From Chersky-265 sp035275285 (GTDB lineage Bacteria; Fibrobacterota; Fibrobacteria; UBA11236): 19,224 nt of DNA. The stretch spans positions 1-19,224 of the forward strand of contig DATENA010000058.1 of assembly GCA_035275285.1 (NCBI GenBank), in the 5' to 3' direction. This document shows positions 9,510 through 17,047 of this stretch, one piece after another; the stretch's first letter is position 1; each line of letters opens with the position of its first letter. The notes under the pieces were generated by a model. The model made no database searches. It was not told the origin of the DNA and was given only the letters and a program-made list of their open reading frames with translations. A program made the position numbers and the translations under genes.

Positions 9510-10922
9510 TTGCCCGCACGCAAACCCACCAAACGGCCGGACGCTTCGGCGCCGGCCGACCCGGCCGTTATCCCTTCCCCCTTCGGCGATAAGAAAGTCC
9601 GCCTCCTCAACCTGGGTTGTTCCAAGAACCAGGTGGACAGCGAAAACATCCTGGGCGAATTCGGCCGCGCCGGATTCACCCGCGCCAAGGACGGCGAGGA
9701 TCCCAGCGTCACCGTGATCAACACCTGCGGCTTCATCGAAGCGGCCAAGGAGGAATCCATCCAGGAAATCCTCGCCGCCGTGGGCAACCGCGTCCAAGGC
9801 GAAAAGCTCGTGGTGGCCGGGTGCCTGGCCCAGCGCTACATGGAAGACCTCAAGAAGGACATCCCCGAGGTGGATCTCTACATCGGAACCTATCGCGAAG
9901 GCGAGCTGCTGGAGCGCTTGGGGCTGAACTCCACCCTGCCCTCGGACTGCAAGGTGGGGGCCGCCCCGCGCTCCCTCATGGGCGAGGAGCCGCATCATGC
10001 CTTCCTGAAAATCGCCGAGGGCTGCAACCGCATTTGCGGCTTCTGCGCCATCCCCGGCATGCGCGGCAAGCAGAAAAGCCGCGCCATCGCCGACATCGTG
10101 GCCGAGGCCCAGCAATTGCAATCCTGGGGCATCAAGGAAGTCTCCCTCATCGCCCAGGACCTCACCTTCTTCGGCCGGGAAAAGAACGGCAAGGAAACCC
10201 TGGAGCTTTTGCTGCGCGCCCTCATCAAGGAAACGGACATCCCCTGGTTCCGCATGATGTACGGCTATCCCGCTTTCCTCACGGACGGGCTCATCGACGT
10301 GATGGCCACGGAAAAGCGCATCTGCAAATACATGGACATCCCCATCCAGCACGCCAGCGCGCCCATGCTCAAGGCCATGCGCCGGAACTATTCCGCGGAG
10401 CAATTGCGCGAAGGATTGCTGAAGCTGCGCAACGCCGTCCCCGGCATCGCCCTGCGCTCCACCGCCTTGCTGGGCTATCCCGGCGAGACCGAAAAGGACG
10501 TGGACGATTTGACGGCGTTCCTGGAGGAGATCCGCTTCCGCCATCTGGGATGCTTCGCCTACTCGGACGAGGAAGGCACCCATGCCTTCGACCTGCAGCC
10601 CAAGGTGCCCCAGGACGTCATCGAGGCGCGCGTGGACCGGGTGATGACCCTGCAACGGCAGATCTCCCTGGAGCACAACCAGGATCGGATCGGGGAAACC
10701 GTGACGGTGATCATCGACTCCGAGGCCGAGGGCCAGGACCACCACTTCGTGGGCCGCACGGAAGGCGATGCGCCCGAAGCGGACAATACCGTGCTGATCT
10801 TCGGTTCCCCGGAACTTCCGGGAGGCATGGACGCCGATGCGGGAACCTTCCGCAAGGTGCTTATCACGGACGCCCGCGAATACGATCTGGAAGGCAAGCT
10901 GCTGCCCATCGAAGCCGCCTGA
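9510..10922 (+). CDS. rimO: Ribosomal protein S12 methylthiotransferase RimO
   Basis: 470 residues starting at TTG 9510, with GGAG 8 bases upstream (9500-9503). RimO is a radical-SAM enzyme that methylthiolates a conserved aspartate of ribosomal protein S12. The N-terminal MTTase domain has the three cluster-binding cysteines Cys37 (LGCSKN), Cys73 (NTCGFI) and Cys105 (AGCLAQRY). The radical-SAM motif CNRICGFC provides Cys172, Cys176 and Cys179, followed by the RimO-typical AIPGMRGKQKSR. PIQHASAPMLKAMRR and LLGYPGETEKD are further family blocks, and residues about 390-465 form the TRAM domain. RimO is preferred over MiaB because of the GMRG motif and overall length. About 28 extra residues precede the domain; they are Pro/Ala/Lys-rich. 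Convergent with the nDsbD-like gene. Confidence 0.95.
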   Translation: MPARKPTKRPDASAPADPAVIPSPFGDKKVRLLNLGCSKNQVDSENILGEFGRAGFTRAKDGEDPSVTVINTCGFIEAAKEESIQEILAAVGNRVQGEKLVVAGCLAQRYMEDLKKDIPEVDLYIGTYREGELLERLGLNSTLPSDCKVGAAPRSLMGEEPHHAFLKIAEGCNRICGFCAIPGMRGKQKSRAIADIVAEAQQLQSWGIKEVSLIAQDLTFFGREKNGKETLELLLRALIKETDIPWFRMMYGYPAFLTDGLIDVMATEKRICKYMDIPIQHASAPMLKAMRRNYSAEQLREGLLKLRNAVPGIALRSTALLGYPGETEKDVDDLTAFLEEIRFRHLGCFAYSDEEGTHAFDLQPKVPQDVIEARVDRVMTLQRQISLEHNQDRIGETVTVIIDSEAEGQDHHFVGRTEGDAPEADNTVLIFGSPELPGGMDADAGTFRKVLITDAREYDLEGKLLPIEAA

Positions 10923-11010
10923 GCGGCGAACCGCCGACTACTGCTCCACCGTAACGGACTTCGGCGGCGAACCGCCGACTATTGCTCCACCGTAACGGAC
11001 TTCGGCGGCA
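10923..11010. repeat. 41-bp tandem duplication with hairpins at the rimO/nDsbD-like junction
   Basis: Two 41-bp copies (10923-10963 and 10964-11004) differ at one base (C10941 versus T10982), followed by the first bases of a third copy. Each contains, on the minus strand, the last seven codons plus stop of the nDsbD-like gene and then a GGCGG-TTCG-CCGCC palindrome. The junction copy of the stem is 7 bp (TCGGCGG/CCGCCGA). The palindrome probably acts as the shared terminator of the two convergent genes, though no T-run follows. Confidence 0.85.
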
Positions 11011-11500
11011 GACACATATTGTTATTGCAAGCCTGGTAATTCAGGGTGACCCGCGTCCGGGGACGCGCGGCGCCGGCCGGCGGTTTGCGGGCCGGGTCCC
11101 CGGGCGCGCAAGGAACCCGCACGTCGAAAGCGCCGGTGTACAGGGAGAGATCGCCGCCCATCACGTCCGAGTGTTGCAATACGGGCTTGGGATAAACCGG
11201 CTTTCCGAACGCCAACCCCTCGGCCTTGATGTCCAAGGTGGTCGGGACCAGGAAGGAGTCCAGAGGAGCCTCGGAATTGATGTGCCAGCCTTCTTGCAAC
11301 TCCACGTGGACCACCAATTGGGAGGAGGCCGCCGGGGTTTTGCCGGAACCCGCCTGGGGCGGTGCATCCAGGTACTGGAAGGATACCTTGGGGACCGGCT
11401 GCTTGGAAGGCGTTTGCGCCTGCGCAAAGGGCACCGACAATGCCGCAAACATCCCCAGGACGAACCGGTTTGACGTCAGGAACTGGATCACGCTTCGCAC
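10979..11500 (-). CDS. Secreted single-domain nDsbD-like protein
   Basis: 173 residues from GTG 11500; GTG 11491 is an equally good start, with AGGTG about six bases upstream. The signal peptide has a basic start, core VLGMFAALSVPFA and probable cleavage after AQA near residue 28. The mature part matches the N-terminal domain of the thiol:disulfide interchange protein DsbD: LVVHVELQEGWHINSEAP, then DLSLYTGAFDVRVP, and LNYQACNNNMCLPPKSVTVEQ with the paired cysteines (C-x4-C). In DsbD this domain passes electrons from the membrane domain to periplasmic partners. Here the membrane and thioredoxin-like domains are absent and no partner is encoded nearby, so it may work with a DsbD or CcdA encoded elsewhere. 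A TATTAT at 11522-11517 is a possible -10 box. Confidence 0.8.
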   Translation of the reverse strand: MRSVIQFLTSNRFVLGMFAALSVPFAQAQTPSKQPVPKVSFQYLDAPPQAGSGKTPAASSQLVVHVELQEGWHINSEAPLDSFLVPTTLDIKAEGLAFGKPVYPKPVLQHSDVMGGDLSLYTGAFDVRVPCAPGDPARKPPAGAARPRTRVTLNYQACNNNMCLPPKSVTVEQ

Positions 11501-11603
11501 CTTTCTCCGGGAAACAATAATATCCTATTTCACGGGGCGGGAAAAGCCCTCGGGCGCCGATAATCCGTACACGCGGCGGCGCGCGAACGGCCCGGCACGC
11601 CCC

Positions 11604-11638
11604 TTGCGATTGACATCGCAAATGGCCTAAGGTATCTT
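11604..11638 (+). promoter_or_regulatory. Promoter of the glmM-glmS operon with an inverted repeat around the -35 box
   Basis: TTGACA (11610-11615), a 17-base spacer and TATCTT (11633-11638) form a near-consensus sigma-70 promoter; transcription would start near 11645, about 57 bases before the glmM-like ATG. The -35 box is framed exactly by TTGCGA (11604-11609) and TCGCAA (11616-11621), a perfect 6-bp inverted repeat with a 6-bp centre. A dimeric repressor bound there would block RNA polymerase. Confidence 0.8.
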
Positions 11639-11701
11639 GTCCGTACATCCCCCGCAGGCCTTGGCGATGCGCCCGGGAACGCGGGCAAAGGGGAATTTCA
11701 C

Positions 11702-13042
11702 ATGTCGGTTCTCATGCGTTCCGTCTCCGGAATCCGCGGCATCGTCGGTCCCGCTTTCTCGCCCTCGCTCATCGTCAATTATGTCAACGCCTTCATCCAG
11801 CTCACCGGGGCCAAGAAGGTGGTGATCGGGCGGGATACGCGTTCCACCGGACCCATGATCGAGAACCTGGTCGCTTCCGCGTGCTCGGCTTCGGGCGCCG
11901 AGGCCGTGATGCTGGGGGTGGCCAGCACGCCCACGGTGGAGATGGAGGTCCTGGAATGCCAGGCGGGCGGGGGCATCATCATCACCGCATCGCACAACCC
12001 CATCGAGTGGAACGCGCTCAAGTTCCTGACCCATGAAGGGATCTTCCTGGACGAACCCCAGGTGAAAGCCTTGTTCGAGCTGGTCGACAACAACCGCTTC
12101 GAGTGGAAGGATTGGTCCCAGGTGCGCCCGGTGTCCCGGCGCGAAGGCGCCGACGAACGGCATATCGACGCCGTGCTCAAGCTCCCTTTCATCCAGCCGG
12201 AGCGCATCCGCGCCAAGCGGTTCCGCATCGCCTACGATGCCGTGAACGGCGCCGGCAGCCTGATCGTGCCCAAGCTCCTGAAGGCCCTGGGCTGCGAGGT
12301 GGAAGCCATCAACGTGGAGCCCAACGGGATTTTCCCCCATGGCGCGGAACCGACCCCGGAAAACCTGGCGCAGTTGGAGGAACTGGTGGCGCGCAGGAAA
12401 TGCCATGCGGGATTCGCCACCGATCCGGACGCCGATCGCTGCGCCATCGTGAGCGATCTGGGCAAGGCCATGGGCGAGGAATACACCCTGGCCCTGGCCA
12501 CCATGCTGGTGCTGGAGCACAAGAAAGGGCCCGTGGCCGTGAACCTCTCCACCAGCCGCATGGTGGACGACATCGCGGCCAAGCACGGATCGGCGGTGCT
12601 GCGCACCAAGGTGGGCGAAATCAACGTGACCGTCGGCATGAAGGCCAACCGCAGCGTCATCGGCGGGGAAGGCAACGGCGGCGTGATCTCCCCGGACCTG
12701 CATTACGGCCGCGACGGCATCCTGGCCGTGGCCATGACCCTGCAGTTGATGGCGGAGAAGGACAAGCCGCTTTCGGCCATCGCGGCCGAGTTTCCCGCCT
12801 ACCATATCGAAAAGCAGAAGTACGGGGTGGCCGGCAAGAAGCTCGAGGTCGTCATCGGCCGCCTGCTGGCCAAGTTCCCGGAAGCCAAAGTGGACCAGCA
12901 GGACGGCATCCGCTTCGAATGGAACAAGAGCTGGGTGCACCTGCGCGCCTCCAACACGGAACCGGTCGTACGCGTCATCGCCGAGGCCCCGGAGAGGGAG
13001 CAGGCCGTGAAGCTGTGCAAGGCGATCGAAGAGGAATTATAG
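11702..13042 (+). CDS. glmM: Phosphoglucosamine mutase / phosphohexomutase (GlmM-like)
   Basis: 446 residues, ATG at 11702 with AAGGGG about 8 bases upstream. An alpha-D-phosphohexomutase with all four signature loops: the phosphoserine loop GGGIIITASHNP, the Mg-binding DPDADR, the sugar-selecting GEGNGGV and the phosphate-binding RASNTEPVVRV. GlmM turns glucosamine-6-phosphate into glucosamine-1-phosphate for UDP-GlcNAc synthesis. The GEGNGG loop is closer to archaeal-type GlmM/phosphomannomutase proteins than to the E. coli GlmM loop, so sequence alone leaves phosphomannomutase or phosphoglucomutase possible. The immediately downstream glmS, 34 bases away, makes the glucosamine assignment most likely. 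Confidence 0.85.
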   Translation: MSVLMRSVSGIRGIVGPAFSPSLIVNYVNAFIQLTGAKKVVIGRDTRSTGPMIENLVASACSASGAEAVMLGVASTPTVEMEVLECQAGGGIIITASHNPIEWNALKFLTHEGIFLDEPQVKALFELVDNNRFEWKDWSQVRPVSRREGADERHIDAVLKLPFIQPERIRAKRFRIAYDAVNGAGSLIVPKLLKALGCEVEAINVEPNGIFPHGAEPTPENLAQLEELVARRKCHAGFATDPDADRCAIVSDLGKAMGEEYTLALATMLVLEHKKGPVAVNLSTSRMVDDIAAKHGSAVLRTKVGEINVTVGMKANRSVIGGEGNGGVISPDLHYGRDGILAVAMTLQLMAEKDKPLSAIAAEFPAYHIEKQKYGVAGKKLEVVIGRLLAKFPEAKVDQQDGIRFEWNKSWVHLRASNTEPVVRVIAEAPEREQAVKLCKAIEEEL

Positions 13043-13076
13043 GATTTTGCAATTTTCAATCTGATTTGAGGTCATC

Positions 13077-14894
13077 ATGTGTGGAATCGTAGCCTACAGC
13101 GGATCGCGGAACGCACAGCAAATCCTGGTCGAGGGGTTGAAGAAGCTGGAGTATCGCGGATACGATAGCGCCGGCGTATGCATCCAGGACCACGATCAAT
13201 TGAGCCTGGTCCGGGCCAAAGGCAAATTGGCGGAACTGGAGAACGCCCTGCAGGGCGGCCCGGTCACGGGGAAGGTCGGCATCGGCCACACCCGCTGGGC
13301 CACGCATGGCGCGCCCTCCGTCGTGAACGCCCATCCGCACGCCAGCACGGACGGCAAGATCGCGGTGGTCCACAACGGCATCATCGAGAACTACGCGATC
13401 ATCAAGACCGTGCTCGAAAAGGAAGGCGTGGTCTTCAAGTCCGAGACCGACACGGAGGTCATCGTCCACCTGATCAACAAGTTCTACAAAGGCGATCTCG
13501 CCAAGGCCGTTTCCGAGGCCCTGACGCATCTCGAAGGCGCGTTCGGCATCGTGGTGGTCTCCTCCCATGAGCCCGGCGTTTTGGTGGGCGCGCGGCGCGG
13601 CAGCCCCCTGGTGCTGGGCGTGGGCGAGGGCGAATTCTTCCTGGCCTCGGACGTGGCCCCCATCGTGGAGCACACCCAGAAGGTGGTGTACCTCGACGAC
13701 AACGACATGGTGGTGCTGAACGGCAGCTACAAGATCACCAACCAGGCCAACGCGGAAGTGCGCCGCGAAGTGCAGAACATCGAGTTCAGCGCGGAGCAGG
13801 TGGCGCGCGGCAACTTCGAGCATTTCATGCTCAAGGAAATCTTCGAACAGCCCACCACGGTGCTGAACTCGCTGCGCGGGCGCGTGCTTCCCGAGGGCAC
13901 GGCCAAGCTGCAGGGGCTCAACCTGGTGCAGCAGGAATTGCGCAGCATCCAACGCGTCATCATCGCCGCCTGCGGCACCTCTTTCTACGCCGCCAAGGTG
14001 GGCGAGTACCTGATTGAAGAACTCTCGGGCATTCCCGTGGAGGTGGAATACGCCTCCGAATTCCGCTACCGCAACCCCATCATCACGGACAAGACCCTGG
14101 TCTTCGTGATCTCCCAATCGGGCGAGACGGCGGATACGCTCGCGGCGCTCCGCGAGGCCAAACAGAAGGGCGCCACGGTGCTGGGCATCTGCAACGTGGT
14201 GGGCAGCAGCATCGCGCGGGAGACCGACGGAGGCGTGTACCTGCACGCGGGTCCGGAAATCGGCGTGGCCTCCACCAAAGCCTTCACCTCCCAGGTCACG
14301 GTGCTGACCTTGATCGCCCTGCTGCTCGGCCGCATGCGCCGCACCTCGGCGGACGAAGGCATGAAGATCTGCAAGGCCCTGGCCAGGATCCCCGATCAGA
14401 TCAAGGAAATCCTCCTGCTGAACGACCAGATCAAGGCCATCGCCAAGGAATTCAAGGACAGCGAGCACTTCTTGTTCCTGGGCCGCGGCTACAACTATCC
14501 CGTCGCCCTGGAAGGCGCGCTCAAGCTCAAGGAAATCTCCTACATCCACGCGGAAGGCTATCCCGCGGCCGAGATGAAACACGGCCCCATCGCCCTCATC
14601 GACGCGAACATGCCCACGGTGGTCATCGCACCCACGGACGCCTTGTTCGACAAGGTGCTGTCCAACATGCAGGAAGTGAAGGCCCGCGGCGGCCGCATCA
14701 TCGCCATCACGGACGCGGAAGCGAACCTGGGCAAGCTGGCGGACTACACCATCGTGATCCCCAAGACCCTGCACATGCTCACACCCCTTCTTTCGGTGGT
14801 GCCGCTGCAATTGCTGGCCTACCATGTGGCCGTGATGCGCGGCTGCGACGTGGATACCCCGCGGAATTTGGCGAAGAGCGTGACGGTGGAGTGA
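13077..14894 (+). CDS. glmS: Glutamine-fructose-6-phosphate aminotransferase (isomerizing)
   Basis: 605 residues, close to the usual ~609; ATG at 13077 with GAGG about 7 bases upstream. It starts MCGIVAY, so Met removal exposes the nucleophilic Cys1 of the N-terminal glutaminase, which continues with KLEYRGYDSAG, GHTRWATHGAPS and HNGIIENY. Two SIS domains follow: the first has ACGTSFYA and ISQSGETADT, the second GRGYNYPVALEGALKLKEISYIHAEG and GPIALID. The C-terminus is the conserved DTPRNLAKSVTVE. GlmS makes glucosamine-6-phosphate from fructose-6-phosphate and glutamine, the first committed step to UDP-GlcNAc for peptidoglycan and lipid A. It supplies the substrate for the upstream mutase. 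No glmS-ribozyme-like element can fit in the 34-base gap. Confidence 0.98.
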   Translation: MCGIVAYSGSRNAQQILVEGLKKLEYRGYDSAGVCIQDHDQLSLVRAKGKLAELENALQGGPVTGKVGIGHTRWATHGAPSVVNAHPHASTDGKIAVVHNGIIENYAIIKTVLEKEGVVFKSETDTEVIVHLINKFYKGDLAKAVSEALTHLEGAFGIVVVSSHEPGVLVGARRGSPLVLGVGEGEFFLASDVAPIVEHTQKVVYLDDNDMVVLNGSYKITNQANAEVRREVQNIEFSAEQVARGNFEHFMLKEIFEQPTTVLNSLRGRVLPEGTAKLQGLNLVQQELRSIQRVIIAACGTSFYAAKVGEYLIEELSGIPVEVEYASEFRYRNPIITDKTLVFVISQSGETADTLAALREAKQKGATVLGICNVVGSSIARETDGGVYLHAGPEIGVASTKAFTSQVTVLTLIALLLGRMRRTSADEGMKICKALARIPDQIKEILLLNDQIKAIAKEFKDSEHFLFLGRGYNYPVALEGALKLKEISYIHAEGYPAAEMKHGPIALIDANMPTVVIAPTDALFDKVLSNMQEVKARGGRIIAITDAEANLGKLADYTIVIPKTLHMLTPLLSVVPLQLLAYHVAVMRGCDVDTPRNLAKSVTVE

Positions 14895-14899
14895 GCCTT

Positions 14900-14930
14900 T
14901 GATCAACATGCCCAAATGACATGTTGATCA
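14900..14930. terminator. Perfect 11-bp inverted repeat after glmS
   Basis: TGATCAACATG (14900-14910) and CATGTTGATCA (14920-14930) pair perfectly around a 9-base loop, starting 6 bases after the glmS stop. The stem is AT-rich and no real T-run follows, so it is a weak intrinsic terminator. It might instead be a protein-binding site or an mRNA-stabilising 3' stem. Confidence 0.55.
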
Positions 14931-14966
14931 TTGGCGAACGGTTTTCCGGCAGCACTGACCGCGTCA

Positions 14967-14983
14967 GGGTGGGCACGCCACCC
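14967..14983. repeat. Short GC-rich inverted repeat
   Basis: GGGTGG and CCACCC pair around a GCACG loop, between the post-glmS stem and the AT-rich segment. It lacks a T-run; function unknown. Confidence 0.4.
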
Positions 14984-15004
14984 CATCCGTACACCACCCA
15001 TCCA

Positions 15005-15153
15005 CGCACTGTCTCAAAAATCTCTATTCAAGATTTCCTCACTCAAAATGCCGAAATCAGCCTGAAAACAAGGTTTTAAATTTAGCACTCTTAATCTTGA
15101 AATATAAATTTATATTTAATCGTAAATTAATATACCCAACTAAGAAAGGATAA
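15005..15153 (+). promoter_or_regulatory. AT-rich upstream region of the AAA+ ATPase gene with an 18-bp palindrome
   Basis: About 150 bases whose AT content is far above the rest of the window. AAATATAAATTTATATTT at 15100-15117 is a perfect 18-bp palindrome. Several TATAAT-like and TTGAAA-like hexamers overlap, so the promoter position cannot be fixed. AAAGGA (15145-15150) just before ATG 15154 serves as ribosome binding site. AT-rich DNA of this kind is a typical target of H-NS-like silencers and a mark of transferred genes. Confidence 0.5.
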
Positions 15154-16389
15154 ATGCGATCTCCCTCGCCCTTTTTTTCAAATCCTTTCCGACCTGGCGC
15201 CGGCCATATGCCTCCCTATCTCGCCGGCCGGGATACGGAAATCGAAGAATTCAAACGCCTGCTCAGGCAAAACGTCATTCTGGAAAACCTGGTGCTGACC
15301 GGTCTCAGGGGCGTCGGCAAAACCGTGCTCATGGAAACCCTGAAACCCATCGCCATCCAGGAAGGTTGGCTTTGGATCGGCACCGACCTTTCCGAAGCCG
15401 CAAGCCTCTCGGAGGCCAGCATCGCGACCCGGTTGCTCGCGGATCTCTCGATCATCACCTCTTCCCTCACCATAGGTTCGGAACCGGTGCGGGAAATGGG
15501 GTTCAGCGCCCGGAGCGGCGCGGTGGCGATGAAGTTGAACTACGACAACCTCAATTACTTCTACGACTCCACTCCGGGACTCGTCGCCGACAAACTGAAG
15601 GCCGTACTCGAGCTTGTATGGGGACTGCTGAAGGAGCAGGACAGCCGCGGCGTGATTTTCGCGTACGATGAAGCGCAAAATCTTTCCGACCATGCCAGGA
15701 AGGAGCAATTGCCCTTATCGCTGCTCTTGGACGTATTCCAATCCATCCAGCGGAAGAACATTCCCTTTATGCTGGTGCTTACCGGATTGCCGACATTGTT
15801 CCCGAAATTGGTGGAAGCGAGGACCTTCGCCGAGCGCATGTTCCGGGTGGTCTTTCTGCATCGATTGCCCCCTCCCGCATGCCGCGAAGCCATTTTGAAG
15901 CCCATCGAGCAACAGCGTTGCCCCGTGGTCTTCAACGACCCTTCCATCCAGGGCATCATCGAGGTTTCCGGCGGCTACCCTTACTTCATACAGTTCATCT
16001 GCCGCGAGGTGTACGACGTTTTCATCCAGAAATCGGATAGCGGCGACGAACCTTCGGTCCCGATCAATGCAATCGTCCGGAAACTCGATTCCGATTTCTT
16101 CTCCGGACGCTGGGCCCGGGCAACGGACAGGCAGAGGGATTTGTTGATCGTCGCGGCCGACCTTCCCAACTCCGATGGGGAATTCACGGTGCAGGACATC
16201 GTCGAAAAATCCGGCCGGCTCCTTCCCAAGGCTTTCAGCGCCAGCCATGCCAACCAGATGCTTACCACGCTCGCCGAGGCTGGTTTGGTTTATAAGAACC
16301 GCCACGGCAAATACCTATTCGCCGTTCCCTTGCTCGGGAAGTTCATTCTCAGGCAAACCAGGGACTTCTCTGCGGCAGATCGGCCGTAG
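15154..16389 (+). CDS. Orphan AAA+ / archaeal-type ATP-binding protein
   Basis: 411 residues, ATG at 15154. The N-terminus (NPFRPGAGHMPPYLAGRDTEIEEF) is the start typical of a widespread group of bacterial ORC/archaeal-ATPase-like AAA proteins. Walker A is GLRGVGKT near residues 50-57, Walker B is VIFAYDEAQN near 168-177, and LVLTGLPTLF is sensor-1-like. The lid region has SGGYPYFIQFICREVYD. The C-terminal ~90 residues (RQRDLLIVAADLP...EAGLVYKNRHGKYLFAVP) look like a winged helix. Such proteins bind ATP and probably DNA or partner proteins; their roles are mostly unknown, and some belong to mobile or defence-associated loci. No partner gene is adjacent. The AT-rich 5' region suggests acquisition. 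It ends 3 bases from the convergent gpx stop, with no terminator between. Confidence 0.8.
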   Translation: MRSPSPFFSNPFRPGAGHMPPYLAGRDTEIEEFKRLLRQNVILENLVLTGLRGVGKTVLMETLKPIAIQEGWLWIGTDLSEAASLSEASIATRLLADLSIITSSLTIGSEPVREMGFSARSGAVAMKLNYDNLNYFYDSTPGLVADKLKAVLELVWGLLKEQDSRGVIFAYDEAQNLSDHARKEQLPLSLLLDVFQSIQRKNIPFMLVLTGLPTLFPKLVEARTFAERMFRVVFLHRLPPPACREAILKPIEQQRCPVVFNDPSIQGIIEVSGGYPYFIQFICREVYDVFIQKSDSGDEPSVPINAIVRKLDSDFFSGRWARATDRQRDLLIVAADLPNSDGEFTVQDIVEKSGRLLPKAFSASHANQMLTTLAEAGLVYKNRHGKYLFAVPLLGKFILRQTRDFSAADRP

Positions 16390-16392
16390 CCC

Positions 16393-16950
16393 TCAGGCTT
16401 CCGCCAGTTCCTCTTCGATGGCCTGGACCAATACGGGATCCTCCGGCGTCACGTCCGGCGCGAAGCGCGCCGCGATTTTCCCGTGGCGATCGATGAGGAA
16501 CTTCTCGAAGTTCCAGGTGATTTCCCCGGAATCCCCCGTGAAACTGCCGGGGTGGACGACCTTGCGGAGCGCCTTGCGCAGGATACCGCCCTTCTTGGTG
16601 GCCTCGGGGCATTCCCGCGTGAGGTAGGCATAGAGGGGATGCTGCTCCGGCCCCTTGACCACGAGCTTGGAAAAGACCGGGAATTTCACTCCGAAGTTCA
16701 GGCGGCAGAACTGCTGGATCTCGGCGTCGCTGCCGGGTTCCTGTGCGCCGAATTCGTTGGCGGGAAAGCCCAGCACGGTGAAGCCTTTTTCCGCGTACTT
16801 CTCATGGATGCGCTCCAGCCCGTCGTATTGGGGCGTGAGGCCGCATTTGGAGGCCACGTTCACGATGAGGAGGACCTTGCCCGCGAATTCGCCCAGGGTG
16901 GTCTCGGTCTTGTCCGCCCGGCGGATGCTTATGGAATAGAGTGGATTCAT
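16393..16950 (-). CDS. Glutathione peroxidase family thiol peroxidase
   Basis: 185 residues, ATG at 16950. Residues 31-44 hold NVASKCGLTPQYDGL with peroxidatic Cys36 (Cys, not selenocysteine). The second block reads GFPANEFGAQEPG: Ala64 and Glu66 stand where many members have Cys and Gln (PCNQF). WNFEKFL supplies Trp146 and Asn147 of the catalytic tetrad. Members with PAND/EF in place of PCNQF exist in other bacteria, so this is a known kind of variant. The family reduces hydrogen or lipid peroxides, usually with thioredoxin in bacteria. No Shine-Dalgarno precedes the ATG. A TATCTT on the minus strand at 16962-16957 ends only six bases before it, so transcription may begin at or near the ATG. 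Confidence 0.9.
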   Translation of the reverse strand: MNPLYSISIRRADKTETTLGEFAGKVLLIVNVASKCGLTPQYDGLERIHEKYAEKGFTVLGFPANEFGAQEPGSDAEIQQFCRLNFGVKFPVFSKLVVKGPEQHPLYAYLTRECPEATKKGGILRKALRKVVHPGSFTGDSGEITWNFEKFLIDRHGKIAARFAPDVTPEDPVLVQAIEEELAEA

Positions 16951-16956
16951 GGAGAT

Positions 16957-16987
16957 AAGATAGAATCCTCAGGGGCCCGCCGTCCAA
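16957..16987 (-). promoter_or_regulatory. Candidate gpx promoter, possibly giving a leaderless mRNA
   Basis: On the minus strand TTGGAC (16987-16982) and TATCTT (16962-16957) are 19 bases apart, a long spacer. The -10 box matches the TATCTT of the glmM and thrS-like promoters. Transcription would start essentially at the ATG. Confidence 0.35.
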
Positions 16988-17020
16988 GGGACGGGAGGGG
17001 AACTTGGCGTATTCCCCGGC

Positions 17021-17047
17021 CGCCTATTCCGCCTATTCCGCCTATTT
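17021..17047. repeat. Three tandem 9-bp units
   Basis: CGCCTATTC, CGCCTATTC, CGCCTATTT in a row just downstream of the thrS-like stop, with a further CGCC. Probably slippage-derived; no function evident. Confidence 0.7.

Noticed and set aside
8685..10745. Long minus-strand open frame opposite the SPOR lipoprotein and rimO
   Set aside because: It spans two well-supported genes and their gap, is Gly/Arg-rich and has no recognisable motif; explained by codon bias of the opposite strand.
13043..13076. glmS ribozyme
   Set aside because: The gap between the mutase and glmS is only 34 bases, too short for the ribozyme.
14900..15153. Replication origin or attachment site in the AT-rich stretch
   Set aside because: No DnaA-box cluster, integrase, tRNA end or matching direct repeats were seen; the palindrome alone does not support it.
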